A DNA stretch of 64,000 nucleotides from Prunella strophiata (lineage: Eukaryota > Chordata > Aves > Passeriformes > Prunellidae): assembly GCA_036583965.1 (NCBI GenBank), contig JAZBQD010000007.1, forward strand, positions 620,001 to 684,000, in the 5' to 3' direction. The notes below the pieces were generated by a model. It ran no database searches, was not told the DNA's origin, and saw nothing but the letters and a program-made list of their open reading frames with translations. This document shows, piece after piece, positions 23,735 to 51,500 of this stretch; position 1 is the stretch's first letter, and each line of letters opens with the position of its first letter. The translations under genes and the position numbers were made by a program.

Positions 23735-24200
23735 ATGTGGGGCCTTCCATTGGTTCCTCATTCCCAGTTCCCAGCCTTAACCCATGGAATTCCCCATTCC
23801 CAATTCCTCATTCCAAAGAATTCCTCATTCCCAGAATTCCCCATTCCCAATTCCTCATTCCTCATTCCCAGCCTTAAATCCATGGAATTCCTCATTCCCA
23901 ATTCCTCATTCCTCATTCCCATTTCCCAGCCTTAAATCCATGGAATTCTTCATTCCCAGAATTCCTCATTCCTTATTTCCAATTCTCCACCTTAAATCCA
24001 TGGAATTCCTCATTGCCAATTCCTCATTCCAAGGAATTCCCCATTCCCAATTCCTCATTCCCATTTCCCAACCTTAAACCCATGGAATTCCTCATTCCCA
24101 ATTCCTTATTTCCAGTTCCTAATTCCCAATTTCCAGCCCTAAATCCATGGAATTCCTCATTCCCAGGAATTCCTCATTCCCAATTTTTAGGCCTTGGATT
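23735..24200. repeat. Minisatellite of ccatggaattcctcattcc words
   Basis: Irregular units with cattcccaattcctcattcc and taaatccatggaattcc, immediately 5' of the first visible SELENBP1 exon. Confidence 0.9.
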
Positions 24201-26270
24201 TGCTCATTCCACAGAATAAACATTGGAAATTTAATATAAAAAAAAATAAAACATTGGAATTTATCCCAAATTTTGGGGCTTTCCTTTTGTTCATTCCAGG
24301 AATAAAACATTGGAATTCATCCCAGTTTTTGTGCCTTGGATTTGCTCATTCCAGGGAAACAAAAAAATGGAATTTATCCCAATTTTTGGCTCCCTGAGTT
24401 GTCCCAAAGTGACAGATTAGGAGGGATAAATTTGGGATTTTAGGAAGGGCTGGGAAAAAAAGGGAATTTATTTGGAATTCCAGTGCTTAATATAAAAAAT
24501 ATTCAAAGCTAAATTCCAGATTAAATTTGGGAAAAATCAAATTCAAGTGAAAACAACAGAGAAGCCACTGGAAAAAAAAAAAATCCAGGAATTTCAGGAA
24601 TCTTCTCCCAAAAAACCAAATTCCCAAGGAAATGTAGGGAATTCATTTTTCAGAGCATTCCAGGATTTATTTCCTTCCATAATTCCCAATTTTTTGGAGC
24701 TCCCAGGTCCTTCCAGGTGTGTCAATCACTCCCAAAGTTTTTTATTGACTTCCAGGAACCTGGAGCCAAAAAAATTCCTCCAAAAATTCCACTTGTGAGT
24801 GAAAAAAATTCCAGGAAATTCAGGATATTTTTGGCTGCACATTCCTGCTAAAAAATCCTCATTTTTGGCTGGGTTTGACCCTAAAATTCCTGATTTTTTC
24901 CCTCTGTTTTGAACTCCCAATAATTCCCATGGAAACGGTTTCCAAGTTTTTGGCCCCTCCCACTTTTTCCTCAGAGCCAAAAGTCAAAGTTCCTGAAAAT
25001 TCCGAAGTTTTATCCTCAAAAAAAAATCAGGAAAAATATCCTGGAAATCAAGGATTTATCCCAAAAAAATATGGAATACGTCAGGGAAAAAGCTCAAATC
25101 TGATTTTAAGGAGTTTTCCAAGCAGCAAATCCAGGAGTTTCTCCCAGTTTTTAGAAGTTTAGGGATTAAAAATTCCTAATTAATTCGAGGAAAAATGGAT
25201 TTTAATGAAGGAATTCAAGTTATTAATTAAAACCCACGGGGGTTTTAGGGAATATTTAAATATTTAAATCCAGGGAAAAGCTGGACTTTCACCCCCCCAC
25301 CACCCCCGGGAAGCCAAAAGCAGCAAATCCCGGGATTTTTGGGGGGATTTTTTTGGGATTATTGGGGATTTTGGGATCTCTTACCCATCCTGGATCGGGC
25401 TGGGAATGGGAATTCCAGGAATTTCCTTGGATTTTTATGGAGAAACAGCCGGGAAAGGGTCGGAAATCCAGGGGGAAAGGGGAGGGGATTGGGAGAGGAG
25501 GAGCCAAGGGGAGGATCCCGAGCACGGAAAAAAAACAAAATTCCACCTTAAAATTCCAAAGGGAAACTTCCAAACTTCTCTCTCCGTGGAATTCCCGCTT
25601 GTTTTTTCACCGATTTTTTTCCTTTTTATTCCAAATTTTCCTGGTGTTTTTCCAGCCTGGAGAAGGAATTTGACAATAGTGAGGGAGAAAAAAAAAAAAT
25701 CGGGATTTTGGGAATCTTTCCAGGGAATTCTCCTCCCAATGGATTCCAGCAACTTTTAAAAATATTTTGTGGCTTCTCTGGGTGGAAAAAATTTCAAAAA
25801 ATTCCAAAAAAAGATTTTTTTTTTCCTCTGGAAAATCAGGATTTCACTCCTAATCCCTAATGAGAATTAACTTATTAATTAATGATTATTCATTTCTTTA
25901 GTATGGAATTTTTAAGGAAACTACTTTTTTTTTTTTTTTTTTCTTTTTCCCCCCTCCTTCCAGGGAATGTTTATTTTGCAATTTCCAAAATATTCCCATT
26001 TTTTAACATCCCTGCTTTTTCCACGAACCACCAGAAAAAGCAGAGGAAAAAAAAAAAAAACAACCCAAAAATGGGATTTTTCTGCTATGAATAAAGAGAT
26101 TTCAATTATTACTTTGGCATTGTTCCTTTATTCTTGAAGAGATTTAAATTCTTATTTGTATTTCCCATTTTTGGCCGGTTTCCCCCCATTTTTGGGGCTG
26201 TTTGCCCCCAATTTTAGGAATTTATCAAGGAGTGCTGATCCCAAAGCCCATCCAGGTAAACCCACCACCT
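24201..26270. other. AT-rich non-coding DNA
   Basis: Low-GC, homopolymer-rich sequence with many aaattcc and ttttggg words. No exon, transposon or RNA gene was recognised on either strand. PSMB4, which lies between SELENBP1 and POGZ in human, was looked for and not found. Confidence 0.5.
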
Positions 26271-26274
26271 GCCC

Positions 26275-26835
26275 AGGTGGGAGATTTTGCCCTCAGGTGA
26301 ACAATTTTTGCCCTCAGGTAGAGAATTTTTGGCATCAGGTGGAGAATTTTGCCCTCATGTGGAGAATTTTTGCTCTCAGCTGGATAATTTTTGCCTCAGG
26401 TGGAGAATTTTTGCCCTCAAGTGCAGAATTTTTGTCCTCAGTGGACATTTTTGTCCTCAGGTGAACAATTTTGTCAGCTGGACAATTGTTGCCCTCAGGT
26501 GGAGAATTTTTGCTCTCAGCTGGATAATTTTGCCCTCAGGTGAACAATTTTTGCCCTCAGGTGAACAATTTTTGTCCTCAGCTGGACAATTTTAGCCTCA
26601 AGTGCAGAATGTTCGCCCTCAGCTGGACAATTTTGGCCTCATTTGAAGAATTTTTGCCCTCAGGTGGAGAATGTTCGCCCTCAGCTGGACAATTTTTGCC
26701 CTCCTGTGAAGAATGTTTGCTCTCAGCTGGACAATTTTTGCCCTCAGGTGGAGAATTTTTGCTCTCAGCTGGACAATTTTTGCCCTCATGTGGAGAATTT
26801 TTGCTCTCAGCTGGACAATTTTTGCCCTCAGGTAG
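26275..26835. repeat. About 32-bp minisatellite of agctggacaatttttgccct words
   Basis: About 18 imperfect units alternating caggtggagaatttttgcc and cagctggacaatttttgcc. Confidence 0.93.
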
Positions 26836-26949
26836 GCGATTCTGGCCGGGGAGCCCTCAGCTGTGCGGGCTGACCGCTGCTCAGAGCCCCTCCCCTTCCC
26901 TTAAGGGGCTCTCACACAACCCCATCGCCTTACACAGAAACTAAGACAC

Positions 26950-28300
26950 CTTCCTTTCCTTCCCCAATAGCCGCTTGAGCAGCACCGGCCCGCTTCTTCT
27001 TCCGCCGCCTCCCCAAGCCCTGGCCCCCTCAGGGCCCCCTCGGAACCGCAGCAGTGGCGGATCCGTGAGGTGCAGACCCGTGAGGAGCGGCGCCATTTTC
27101 CCGCCCTTCCCCTTCCCTCCCTCGGCCGCCTCAGGGTCCGGCCCCCGTGACGTCACCGCGCGCAGGCGGAAGTGACGTCAGCGGTATCCCTCCGCCGGCC
27201 AGGTCCCCTTTTTGTGTGTGTGGTGTGTGTGTTGTGTGTGTGTGGTGCGGCTGCGGGCGCCGCGCGCCTGTATCAGCCCGCCGGGCCCGACGACCTTTTT
27301 TTTCTTATCCCCCCCCCTTTTTCCGTGAGGGGTGAAGTAGAGGAGGGGGGGGAAAAAAACCCACACGCACGCCAAGCACGGAGCCGCCCCCCGGCAGAAC
27401 GTACAGAGGGCGAGCAGAGCCAGGGATAATTCCTTCTTCTTCTTCATCACCATCTTCATCCTCCTCCTCCTCAGCATCCCGCCAAGTGTGAGGGGGGGGC
27501 TCATGCCACCTGCCCCCGCGCCCTGCGGGTCGCCTCGCCCGGAGAGCGGCGGAGCCCCGTAGGAGCGAGCGGCGGCAGCGCTGAGGAAGGTGAGGCGGGG
27601 GGGCACGGGGAAAGGGGGGGGATGAAGGCGGCGGGGCCCCCCGGGGGTGGCGGCGGCGTCGGCGGGAGATGGAGATGGGGAGGAATCGGTGACGGTGGAA
27701 CCGGCTCGAACCGCCCGGGAATGGGGGAGAAGGAGGGAATGAAGGAGGGGGGGGCGGCAGGGCCGGAGCGCGCCGTACACAAAGCGGTGGCGGGAGGAGG
27801 AGGAGGCGAAGAGCAGGAGGAGGGAGGAGGAGGAGAAGGAGGAGGGAGGGCTCGGGGTGCCGAGGAGGGGGCCGGGAGGAGCCGCGGCGGCTCCGGCGGC
27901 CGCTCCCGCCGGGCCCCGGGCGGGCGCTGAGGGACGCGGAGGGATCCGCGCTCAGCCCTCACGGCCCGGGGGGCGCGGTGAAGCGGCCGCCCTCAGGGGA
28001 GGGGGGGCGGGGCTGTGATGCGGCCCCGCCGCCGCTCCCTCCGCGCACCCCCTCCCGCCATACCGGGGGTCCCCTCACGGTTCCCTCAACGTCTCCATCC
28101 CCCTCCGGTGCCACCGAGGGCCTCTTTTAGGAAGGGGGCGGTCGTGTCGGTCCTTTCCCCCCTCTCCCGGTGCTGCCGCCCCCTCCTCTCTTTGGCGGCG
28201 CTGCTTCGCTGGTGGGCGGCCATGTTGGGCACGGGGATTATTTTTCGCTCTCTTTCTTAGCCGCCACAATACGCTGAGGGTGTGTGTGGGGGGCTTTTCC
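26950..28300 (+). promoter_or_regulatory. CpG-rich promoter region, probably POGZ
   Basis: GC-rich island. It contains a YY1-like GCCATTTT (27092-27099) overlapping an E2F-like TTTCCCGCC, two perfect CRE palindromes TGACGTCA (27148-27155 and 27173-27180) flanking an ETS-like GCGGAAGTG, a (GT)n run (about 27213-27245), and a second YY1-like GCCATGTT at 28219-28226. The nearest downstream gene is POGZ on the plus strand, whose first coding exon starts at 30490, so a non-coding first exon is expected here. The start site cannot be placed from sequence. Confidence 0.6.
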
Positions 28301-28489
28301 CGGAGTTCTCGGGAGAAGCGGCCTTTTCCCGATTTTAGGGGAGGTTAAGGAAAAGGGGAGGGTCTGGGATCAGCGGTTTGCAGGGTGAGACCACCCCCCA
28401 TCATCCTCGGCCTGCTGGTGCTTCACCTTCTCTGAGTGAGTGCCCCTGTCCAGCGCCGTGAGGGGAGGGAGCCCCTCGGCCGCAGGGCT

Positions 28490-28995
28490 TTGGGATTGGG
28501 ATCCCAGTTTTCCTCGGGGATTTGGGATTGGGATCCCACCCGTCTTCCTCAGGGATCTCACCTGTCTCTTCAGGGATTTGGGGTTGGGATTGTATCCCTT
28601 TCCTCAGGGATTTGGGGTTGGAGTCCCACCCCTCTCCCTCAGGGATTTGGGATTGGTATTCCAACCTTCTCCTCAGGGATTTGGGGTTGCTATTCCAACG
28701 TTCTCCTCAGGGATTTGGGATTTCCATCCCATCCCTTTCCTCAGGGATCCGGAGTTGGGATCCCAACCTTCTCCTCAGGGATTTGGGGTTGATATTCCAG
28801 CCTTCTCCTCAGGGTTCTGTCCCACCCCTCTCCCTCAGGGATTTGGGGTTGGGATCCCAACCTTCTCCTCAGGGATTTGGGATTGCTATTCCAACCTTCT
28901 CCTCAGGGATTTGGGATTTCCATCCCATCCCTTTCCTCAGGAATCCAGGATGGTGATCCCAGTCTTCTCCTCAGGGATTTGGGATCACCATCCCA
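28490..28995. repeat. About 30-36-bp minisatellite of ctcctcagggatttgggg words
   Basis: About 14 imperfect units in the presumed POGZ 5' intron. The interval 29000-30480 that follows is non-repetitive, AT-rich intron without recognised features. Confidence 0.9.
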
Positions 28996-30402
28996 CCTCT
29001 CTTCCCAGTTTTTCTTGTCCCTCGAGTGTCACCCTCAGGAGTGGCTCCATCCCCTCATCCCACCCAGATCCAAGCAGGAAAAAATGGGAAAACTCCTCAT
29101 TTTCTCCCCTGCCCCAACTGGGATCCCAAAACTCCTGGGAGAGGCTCAGGAGAGCAGGAATTCCTCCAGCAGGATTTGGGATTCCATCCCCAAAATCCCC
29201 TGAGGCTGCTGCTCTGAAAATTCCCAGTGCTTGAGGTTTTCCTGGAATTCCCAGGGAGCTGGGGAGGGATGGGATCCTGCTTCCCAAAAACCTGATTTTA
29301 TTGGGATTCACTGGATTTTATTGGGATTCACCTGATCCCAGCCTGGGCAGAGGATGGGAGGGATCCCACCAGAAAAATTCCCAAAGGTGCTGGCAAAAAG
29401 AATAATAAAAAAAATATTTGAAAATAAAAATAAAGCGTTTTAGAGGCTTTTAATGATTAATTAGCACAAATTAAATCTGATTAATTAATGGGATGAGGTT
29501 TTTCCTGTTTTTTTTTATGGATGGGAAGGTGAAGGGTGAAGTCCCAAAGGAAATTTGCTTTTTGTTTTCCAAATTCCTCAAAATTCCCAGACTTTTCCCA
29601 ATTCCTGGATGTTTTAGGGCTGTTAATTAAACAGAATTAATAATTATTATTAACAGTTAATTTGGGTGTTTTATCCACCTCAAAGCCAAGGAGAACCAAC
29701 CATTCCTGATATTTTTGGGATTCTTTTTCCAGCTTCCCAGGCCTGGAGGTGAGGAATTTTTTGGGAAGAGGCAGGAGAGCATTCCAAGGTTCTGCCTGTG
29801 GCATGGGAGACAACAAAATCCCATTTTTTCCCCCATTCCAGGAAAATTTTCCACAATTCTCCCCATCCCAGGCTGAAGCAATGGAGAGAATTCCCAGGGT
29901 GGGAAACTCTGGTTAATTTTTGGTTTTATCTTTGCAATTTTTTTCTTTGATCCTAAAATTCTTGGAATTCTCCTCCCAGTATTTTTATTTAATTCTAATT
30001 TTAATTGAAAGCCCCCAAACTGAAGTTCCTGCTGCTCATTCCAAGCTGGGAAATTTGGGATAACCAAAAATCCTTTGGGATTATTTTAAATCTTAAATGT
30101 TTTTGATTTAAAATTTTTAAAACCACAAAATTACTTGGGATTCCTCAGTGGGAGAGGCAAAATATTCCAATTTTGAGTCAATCCTGGGGATTTTAATCCC
30201 AAATTCCACAGATTCTCTTGGAAAGAAACAGAGATTTTAAACCAGAGAAATAACCTGGAATTCCTTAGTGGGAGAGGAGGGAAAAAAAATCCAATTTTAA
30301 GTCAAATCCAGGACTTTTCACAGATTTCCCTGGAAAAAAAAAACAGAAATAATCTGAAAATTTCCAGCTCCTTATGTTTTCTCTTGGAATTTCAGGATCT
30401 AA

Positions 30403-45754
<15,352 letters not shown>

Positions 45755-46254
45755 NNNNNNNNNNNNNNNNNNNNNNNNNNNNNNNNNNNNNNNNNNNNNN
45801 NNNNNNNNNNNNNNNNNNNNNNNNNNNNNNNNNNNNNNNNNNNNNNNNNNNNNNNNNNNNNNNNNNNNNNNNNNNNNNNNNNNNNNNNNNNNNNNNNNNN
45901 NNNNNNNNNNNNNNNNNNNNNNNNNNNNNNNNNNNNNNNNNNNNNNNNNNNNNNNNNNNNNNNNNNNNNNNNNNNNNNNNNNNNNNNNNNNNNNNNNNNN
46001 NNNNNNNNNNNNNNNNNNNNNNNNNNNNNNNNNNNNNNNNNNNNNNNNNNNNNNNNNNNNNNNNNNNNNNNNNNNNNNNNNNNNNNNNNNNNNNNNNNNN
46101 NNNNNNNNNNNNNNNNNNNNNNNNNNNNNNNNNNNNNNNNNNNNNNNNNNNNNNNNNNNNNNNNNNNNNNNNNNNNNNNNNNNNNNNNNNNNNNNNNNNN
46201 NNNNNNNNNNNNNNNNNNNNNNNNNNNNNNNNNNNNNNNNNNNNNNNNNNNNNN
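45755..46254. other. Assembly gap (500 N)
   Basis: Exactly 500 N. It must hold the POGZ C-terminus and 3' UTR and the 5' exons of the next plus-strand gene, so its true length is very likely several kilobases. Confidence 0.98.
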
Positions 46255-46635
46255 ACCGGGAGGAGGGGCCCCAAGGCCCCCACATGTCACCATTTACTCC
46301 ACGGTCCAGATTAGCAGGAGGGTAAGGCTGTCCTGGAGTGTCCCCAGTCCTTGGGGACACCAAATCCGTGTCCCCCAAGGTTTTGGGATCATCACCCTGC
46401 TTTTCCCAATGGGAATTTTCCCCCCTTTTTCCCACAGCCTTCCTCCATCAAGAGGAAGAGGCTGGACCGAGCTTTGGTCTCCACTGCCTTCTTGGAGGTA
46501 ATGAAAAATCCACGTGGCTTTTTGGGGATCCAAAAAATCCCCAAAATGTCCCAAATCCCCCCCTTTTCCTTGCAGGACAGTGGGGATTACAGGCACTTGG
46601 GCTTCCCAAATCCTGCTGGCCACCAGCGCCCCTAA
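46255..46635 (+). CDS. 3' exons of a plus-strand receptor gene with an ITSM (SLAM-family tail, probable)
   Basis: Three exons join in phase 0: up to 46321 (APRPPHVTIYSTVQISRR, donor AGG|GTAAGG), 46438-46497 (PSSIKRKRLDRALVSTAFLE, donor GAG|GTAATG), 46576-46635 (DSGDYRHLGFPNPAGHQRP, stop TAA at 46633). TIYSTV fits the ITSM TxYxxV/I that binds SAP-type adaptors, and it resembles the membrane-distal tails of SLAMF6 and SLAMF7. The neighbouring genes are SLAM receptors. The Ig and transmembrane exons would be in the gap. The exact member is not identified. Confidence 0.55.
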
Positions 46636-46639
46636 AACC

Positions 46640-47380
46640 CTGGAATTCCCATCCCTGTGGAATTCTTCTCCTGGGAACTCCAGCATCCACTGGGATCCCA
46701 CCCGATGGAATAGAAATATCCAGAAATTTTTGTTTTTCTTCCAAGATTCAACCCCCAGCTGCTCCTTGGAGCGAAGATTTGGGGATGGAAAACTCCAGAA
46801 GGGATGGATTTGGGATTGGACAGGTGGGATGGGCGGGAGTGGGAATTTTGTGGGTTTTTTAGGGTTTGGAAAATTTGGGAATCCTTTTTTTTCCTTTTTC
46901 TTGGTGTAAATACAGCTGAGCTGCACAGTTAATCTGGTTCATTAATTGATTGCCTGATTAGAGCCTGAATGACACCTTGGGCTTGGGGAGGGAGTGGGAA
47001 TTTCTTTGGGAATTGGGAATTCTGGGCTGGAATTCCGTGTGGGGATGGGGCACAGCTCAAGGATTAATCCTGGGATTGGGATTTTCTTTGGGATCGGGAT
47101 CGAAAGGGGTGGCACCTCCTCTCCCTCATCCCAAAAATCCTCGTGGCTGCTCCTGGGCGTTAATTGGGATCATTTACTGGGCGTTAATTGGGATCATCCA
47201 CGGGGGGCGGGGCAAAGGATGCCGCAATTCGGGAATTCCAGGGAACAGTGCCCACAGGCACAGGGTGGGAGTTTTGGGTGTTTGTGGAGGAGCTGGACTC
47301 TTCCCGCTCAGGATATTCCAAAATCCCACAGTTTTTGAGTCCATCACGGTGTCACCTCCCCCTGGGACACAGCCCAGAAA
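46640..47380. other. Intergenic DNA, nothing recognised
   Basis: Unique sequence with ggaatt and gggattgg words. No exon with splice signals was found on either strand. Confidence 0.4.
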
Positions 47381-47381
47381 T

Positions 47382-47456
47382 ATCTGCAATATTTGTAAAA
47401 ATCTCTGGTCTAAAGGGGGAATCCCATTAATCCACAGAAATATCTCCAATTTTGGC
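47382..47456. repeat. Interspersed element fragment shared with SLAMF1 intron
   Basis: agaaatatctgcaatatttg, followed by gtctaaagggggaatccc and attaatccacagaaatatct, is about 85% identical to 55550-55620. It is either a dispersed repeat or a remnant of duplication of the ancestral SLAM gene. Confidence 0.75.
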
Positions 47457-47459
47457 GGT

Positions 47460-48300
47460 TTTGGTTTGTGACCAGGCAGAAACACCAATTCAATGAAGAG
47501 ATTTGGGTTCACCAATCTGAGTTTCCTGGCCAAAGCTGGGATTATGGGGTGGGTTTAGTGCTGGCCAAACCTCAGGCGCTCACTGGAGTTGTTTGCTCAT
47601 TTCCTGCTGAGATATGGATCAGGAGGAGGAGGGCAAAACAGGCTCAAAACTTAAAAGGGTATAAAAGAATCTTTATTCACTGAGTTAAAAGAAAAATAAC
47701 AAGAAAATCAGAATAAACCTTTGGAATGTTTATCCCCCCCACACACCCTCTCTCCGTTCCCACTGACAATGTAAACAGACAAAACCTGGGACTTTCAGTC
47801 AGTTTATCAACTCAAAATAGTCTTTCTTCAGTTCTCTTGGGGAGAGGAGTCTCTCTTGCCATGCCATGGAGACTTCTCCACAAGAAACAGTTCTTTCCTT
47901 GCTTTTAATTTAAATTTGCACGAAAAAACAAAGTTCATTGCGAGCCATGCTGAGATAGTTGTAGATGTGCGGTGCACCGACCGCTGCAGATTTTGGCGGG
48001 ACAGTTTTGGCCGCGTGGCCACTCTGGATTTTGGGGACACCTTCAGCACCAGCCACAAGGTCACTCCCAGCACTGGTCCTGGCTGCATGGCTGCTTGCTC
48101 GTGGCATTGGGATAGTCCCGGTGGCACAGCCCAGCTGTGGCAGAAATCTCAGCCGAGCCCTGCGCCGACCTGGCCGCGTGGGGCCGGCCAGTAACCTGTT
48201 CCCAGGCCAGAAGAAAGAGAGATTTTCCTGGGTTTTGTTAATTTTTAAATCTGCTTTTCCACAGAGGCGTGTTCAGCTTCTTTCAATGGTTTAACAGGGT
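47460..48300 (-). mobile_element. Possible retroviral LTR-like element
   Basis: Unique block unlike its surroundings. On the minus strand it carries AATAAA (47677-47672). No gag/pol-like coding was seen and terminal repeats or target-site duplications were not identified, so this call is weak. The AATAAA could instead be the poly(A) signal of the CD84-like gene. Confidence 0.25.
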
Positions 48301-48592
48301 GTCAATCTTCAAACCGAGCCAGATGATTGGCTATTCAGACCTAGCCGGTGGATTGGCTCCGCCCCTCGGGGAACCACCCCTGCAGCCCGTGGGCTCTCCC
48401 CAACAATCTAAACCACGAGGAGATGTGACAGAGTCAGGAGAACCTCAAATCTGCCACAAATCCACCCCAATTCAGCCCCAAAATACACCCCAAATCAGCC
48501 CCAAATCCAACCCAAATCTGCCCCAGCTTGGGCTCTGTCCCCCCTCCCACCTCTTGCTTCCCAGGACCCCAGAGATGGTTTTCCATGCTCAC

Positions 48593-51500
48593 CTTTGGAT
48601 TTACAGTAGAACACGAGGAAAATCGATAAAAGCGCCACGACTTCAACCCCGGCTACGACGCCGATCCTGATCCAGCTGCCAGAGTGGGCACCTGGAAAAG
48701 AAAGAAGGTCCAGTGGCAATATCCCAAAAGAAATCTGGCTCTTCCTGGCATTGGGGAAGAGCAAACTTGGCCACAAATCCCACCCTGATCCCTCATTCCA
48801 GGAGATCTCACTCCAAGCCAGGGCAGAGGCGGCGTTGGATGAGGATGAGCGGCTTGGCGGGAGCAGCAGCAGGAGAATCCCAGAATCCCCAAATCCCCAA
48901 ATCCCACAGTTGTTGGGTCAGAAGGGAACTCTGGAGATCTCCCAGTGCTGCCAGGACAGGGTCACCCAGGGCAGGGGACAGGGCCAGGTTGGTTTGGGAT
49001 TGCTCCAGAGTGGGACATTCCATGGGAAGAGGTCCTCAAATATGGAACTTCTTGGGGTTGGGTTTGTGGCCACCACTCCTTGTCCTGTTCCTGGCACCTC
49101 TGGGAAGAGCCTGGACATTCCCTGGAAAGGGTTTTTGGGAGGAGCTGGAGGGTGCTGGGCTTGGGGTCCCCAATGCCCGTTCCTGGCTGGACATGGAAAA
49201 GCTGCCCTGGGCACTCGGGGACACACGGAGACACTCGGGGACACTTGGGGACACTCAGGGACACTCAGGAGCATGGCTGGGCATGGACAGGGGAGGCAGC
49301 TTACCTGGGCTGAGAGGGTGTGAGGAGTTTTCTGGTGAGTGGAGAGAACAGGGACATGGGTCAGAGCTTCCCTCTGCATCCTGAGCACCACTCCGGGAAG
49401 AGCCAGATCCCGGAGAGTGGGATCAGCCCAGCCCAACCCCAAATCCCAGCTTTTCCTGCTCTCTGGGAATTGGGATCAGCCCACCCCACCTGTCCCCTGC
49501 CTGTCCCTGGCTCTCACCATGGCAGAGCACCCCGGGGGTGGTGATGGTGGTGCTCCTGCTGCTGACAGGGTTCTGTGCTGTGCACGTCAGCTCATCCTGG
49601 CTCGATTCATTCACCCGCAGCACCAAGGAGCCCCCGTCCCATGTCTGATCCTGCGACCTCCAGGTGTAGGAGATGTTCCCGAAGCCGGCACCAGGCATGG
49701 AGCAGCGCAGGGAGAAGCTGCAGCTCCCATCTGAGCAGTTCTGGGCCTCGCAGGTCACCATGGGCTCTGCCAGCTCCCCTGGGGACACAGGGGTGTCACA
49801 AACCTCTCTTTTGGTGTAAAACCCCCCAAAACAACACTAAAAGCACCTACTGAACACCTGGAGGGTGAAGGTGGATTTTTTTTCGTCAATGGTTACAGAG
49901 TAGGTCCCAGCATCCTCCATCCTCAGCTGGGAGATGCTGAGCGCACGGCCCTTCTCAGAGACAGCAAAACGGGTTTTGAATTTGTCGTTATTAAATAAGG
50001 GTTGAGGAGGATCCTCAAATGCCACAACCACTATGGGATCATTCTCAAAAAACCAGAATGCTGGCTGTCCATCTGTGTTGTGGCTGCGGAAGGTCACAGA
50101 CCTGCCCAGGACCCCGATCACCTCCGTGGTGTCACTGGCGCTCGCTGGGAAGAGAAAGTGGGGAGAGAACTTGGGATGAGTGTGGGACGGAGGTGAGATG
50201 GAGGTCAGTTGAAGGGAGGATGAAGGGATGAAGGGATAAAGGTGGGATGGAGGTGGGATGAAAAGCTGGGATGAAGGAGGAATGAAGGTGGGAAAACAGT
50301 GAGATGGAGAGATGAAGGTGGGCTGGAGGTGGGATGAAAAACTGGGATCAAGGTGAGATCAAGGTGGGACTAAGGTGGGACCAAGGTGGGATCAGGATGG
50401 GATGAAGTGGCCAAACCCAGAGAAGGATGATCTGGGCTGGGGGTGTTTGAGGGCTCATGGGGGGCTCATGGAAGGGTCCCTGGGTGAAGGAAGAGCACGA
50501 GGCCACCCCCAGGCTGAGCCCCTGCAGCCTCATGCCAATGATGGAGCCAGGAGGGGAACTGAAAGGGAAAGGGGAATGAGGAGTTGGAGACAGCCTGGCC
50601 TTGGACACTGCCAGGGGTGGATGAGGCAGCTCCATCACGGCTTCTCCAGGCTGACCACTCCCTGTGGCCGTAGGGAAGGGCCCCTTTGCAACTCCATGGA
50701 CTCGCTCCAACAGTTCCATGACCTTCTTATGTTGGGGGCATCAGGACTGGTGGGATCTCCTGATTCCAGGTGGGATCTCGTGATTCCAGGTGAGATCTCA
50801 CCAGACCAGAGAGGAGAATCCTCCCACACTCCTTTGGATGCAGCCCAGGACAAGGTCCAAGTTCTATCTGGATCCATCCCTCCCTCCAGTGACCACACCA
50901 TGACCTTGGGTCACCAGTTCAAGGAGGAAGAAATTGTTTTTTTATTTTTGTGACTCTCCATTTCCAATAAACCGTGTCTCCCACTCTAGACTGGGAATGG
51001 AGTTTTTCTTCACAGTATTTTTAACAGGGAACTGATCCTGGCTCAGCCCCAAGGTTGGGCTTGGAACATCTGGCTCCCTTCAGCCTCAGCCACCTCTGGG
51101 ACATGGACAATGGAGCATGTAGAAAGGAAAAAGCTGCTGGGGAAGATAAACTCACACGAAATTTGCTGACTAATAACAAAGCTACGGGATGGTTCATGTG
51201 ATAAACCCTCCTCAGAGGCTGTGTGGAAGGGCTGGGGCCGAACCTTGCCCAATTTCCCTATTTTCAGCCAAAAAACAACCCAAGATGAAACCTCCAAAAA
51301 CTGGAAGGCAACACGGAGGGGAGCAGGAGCTGAAGGTAGAGCAGGATGTCTGGAGAACATCTGGACCAGAGGCTGGACCAGAGATGGACCTCATCACCCC
51401 TCTTTAGAGGGTTCCTGAGAGGCCAGGGCATCATTCCCCCTGGTTGCCCCATCTCTGGGAGGTACCCCAGTCCTCCACCCCTGTGGAGTCGATCCCACAT

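Noticed and set aside
27501..27962. A Pro/Arg-rich minus-strand ORF in the CpG island
   Set aside because: Composition is explained by GC-rich promoter sequence; no homology or splice signals.
47178..47540. Minus-strand ORF downstream of the CD84-like gene, considered as its cytoplasmic tail
   Set aside because: No ITSM, no matching splice acceptor in phase 1, and it overlaps a dispersed repeat fragment.
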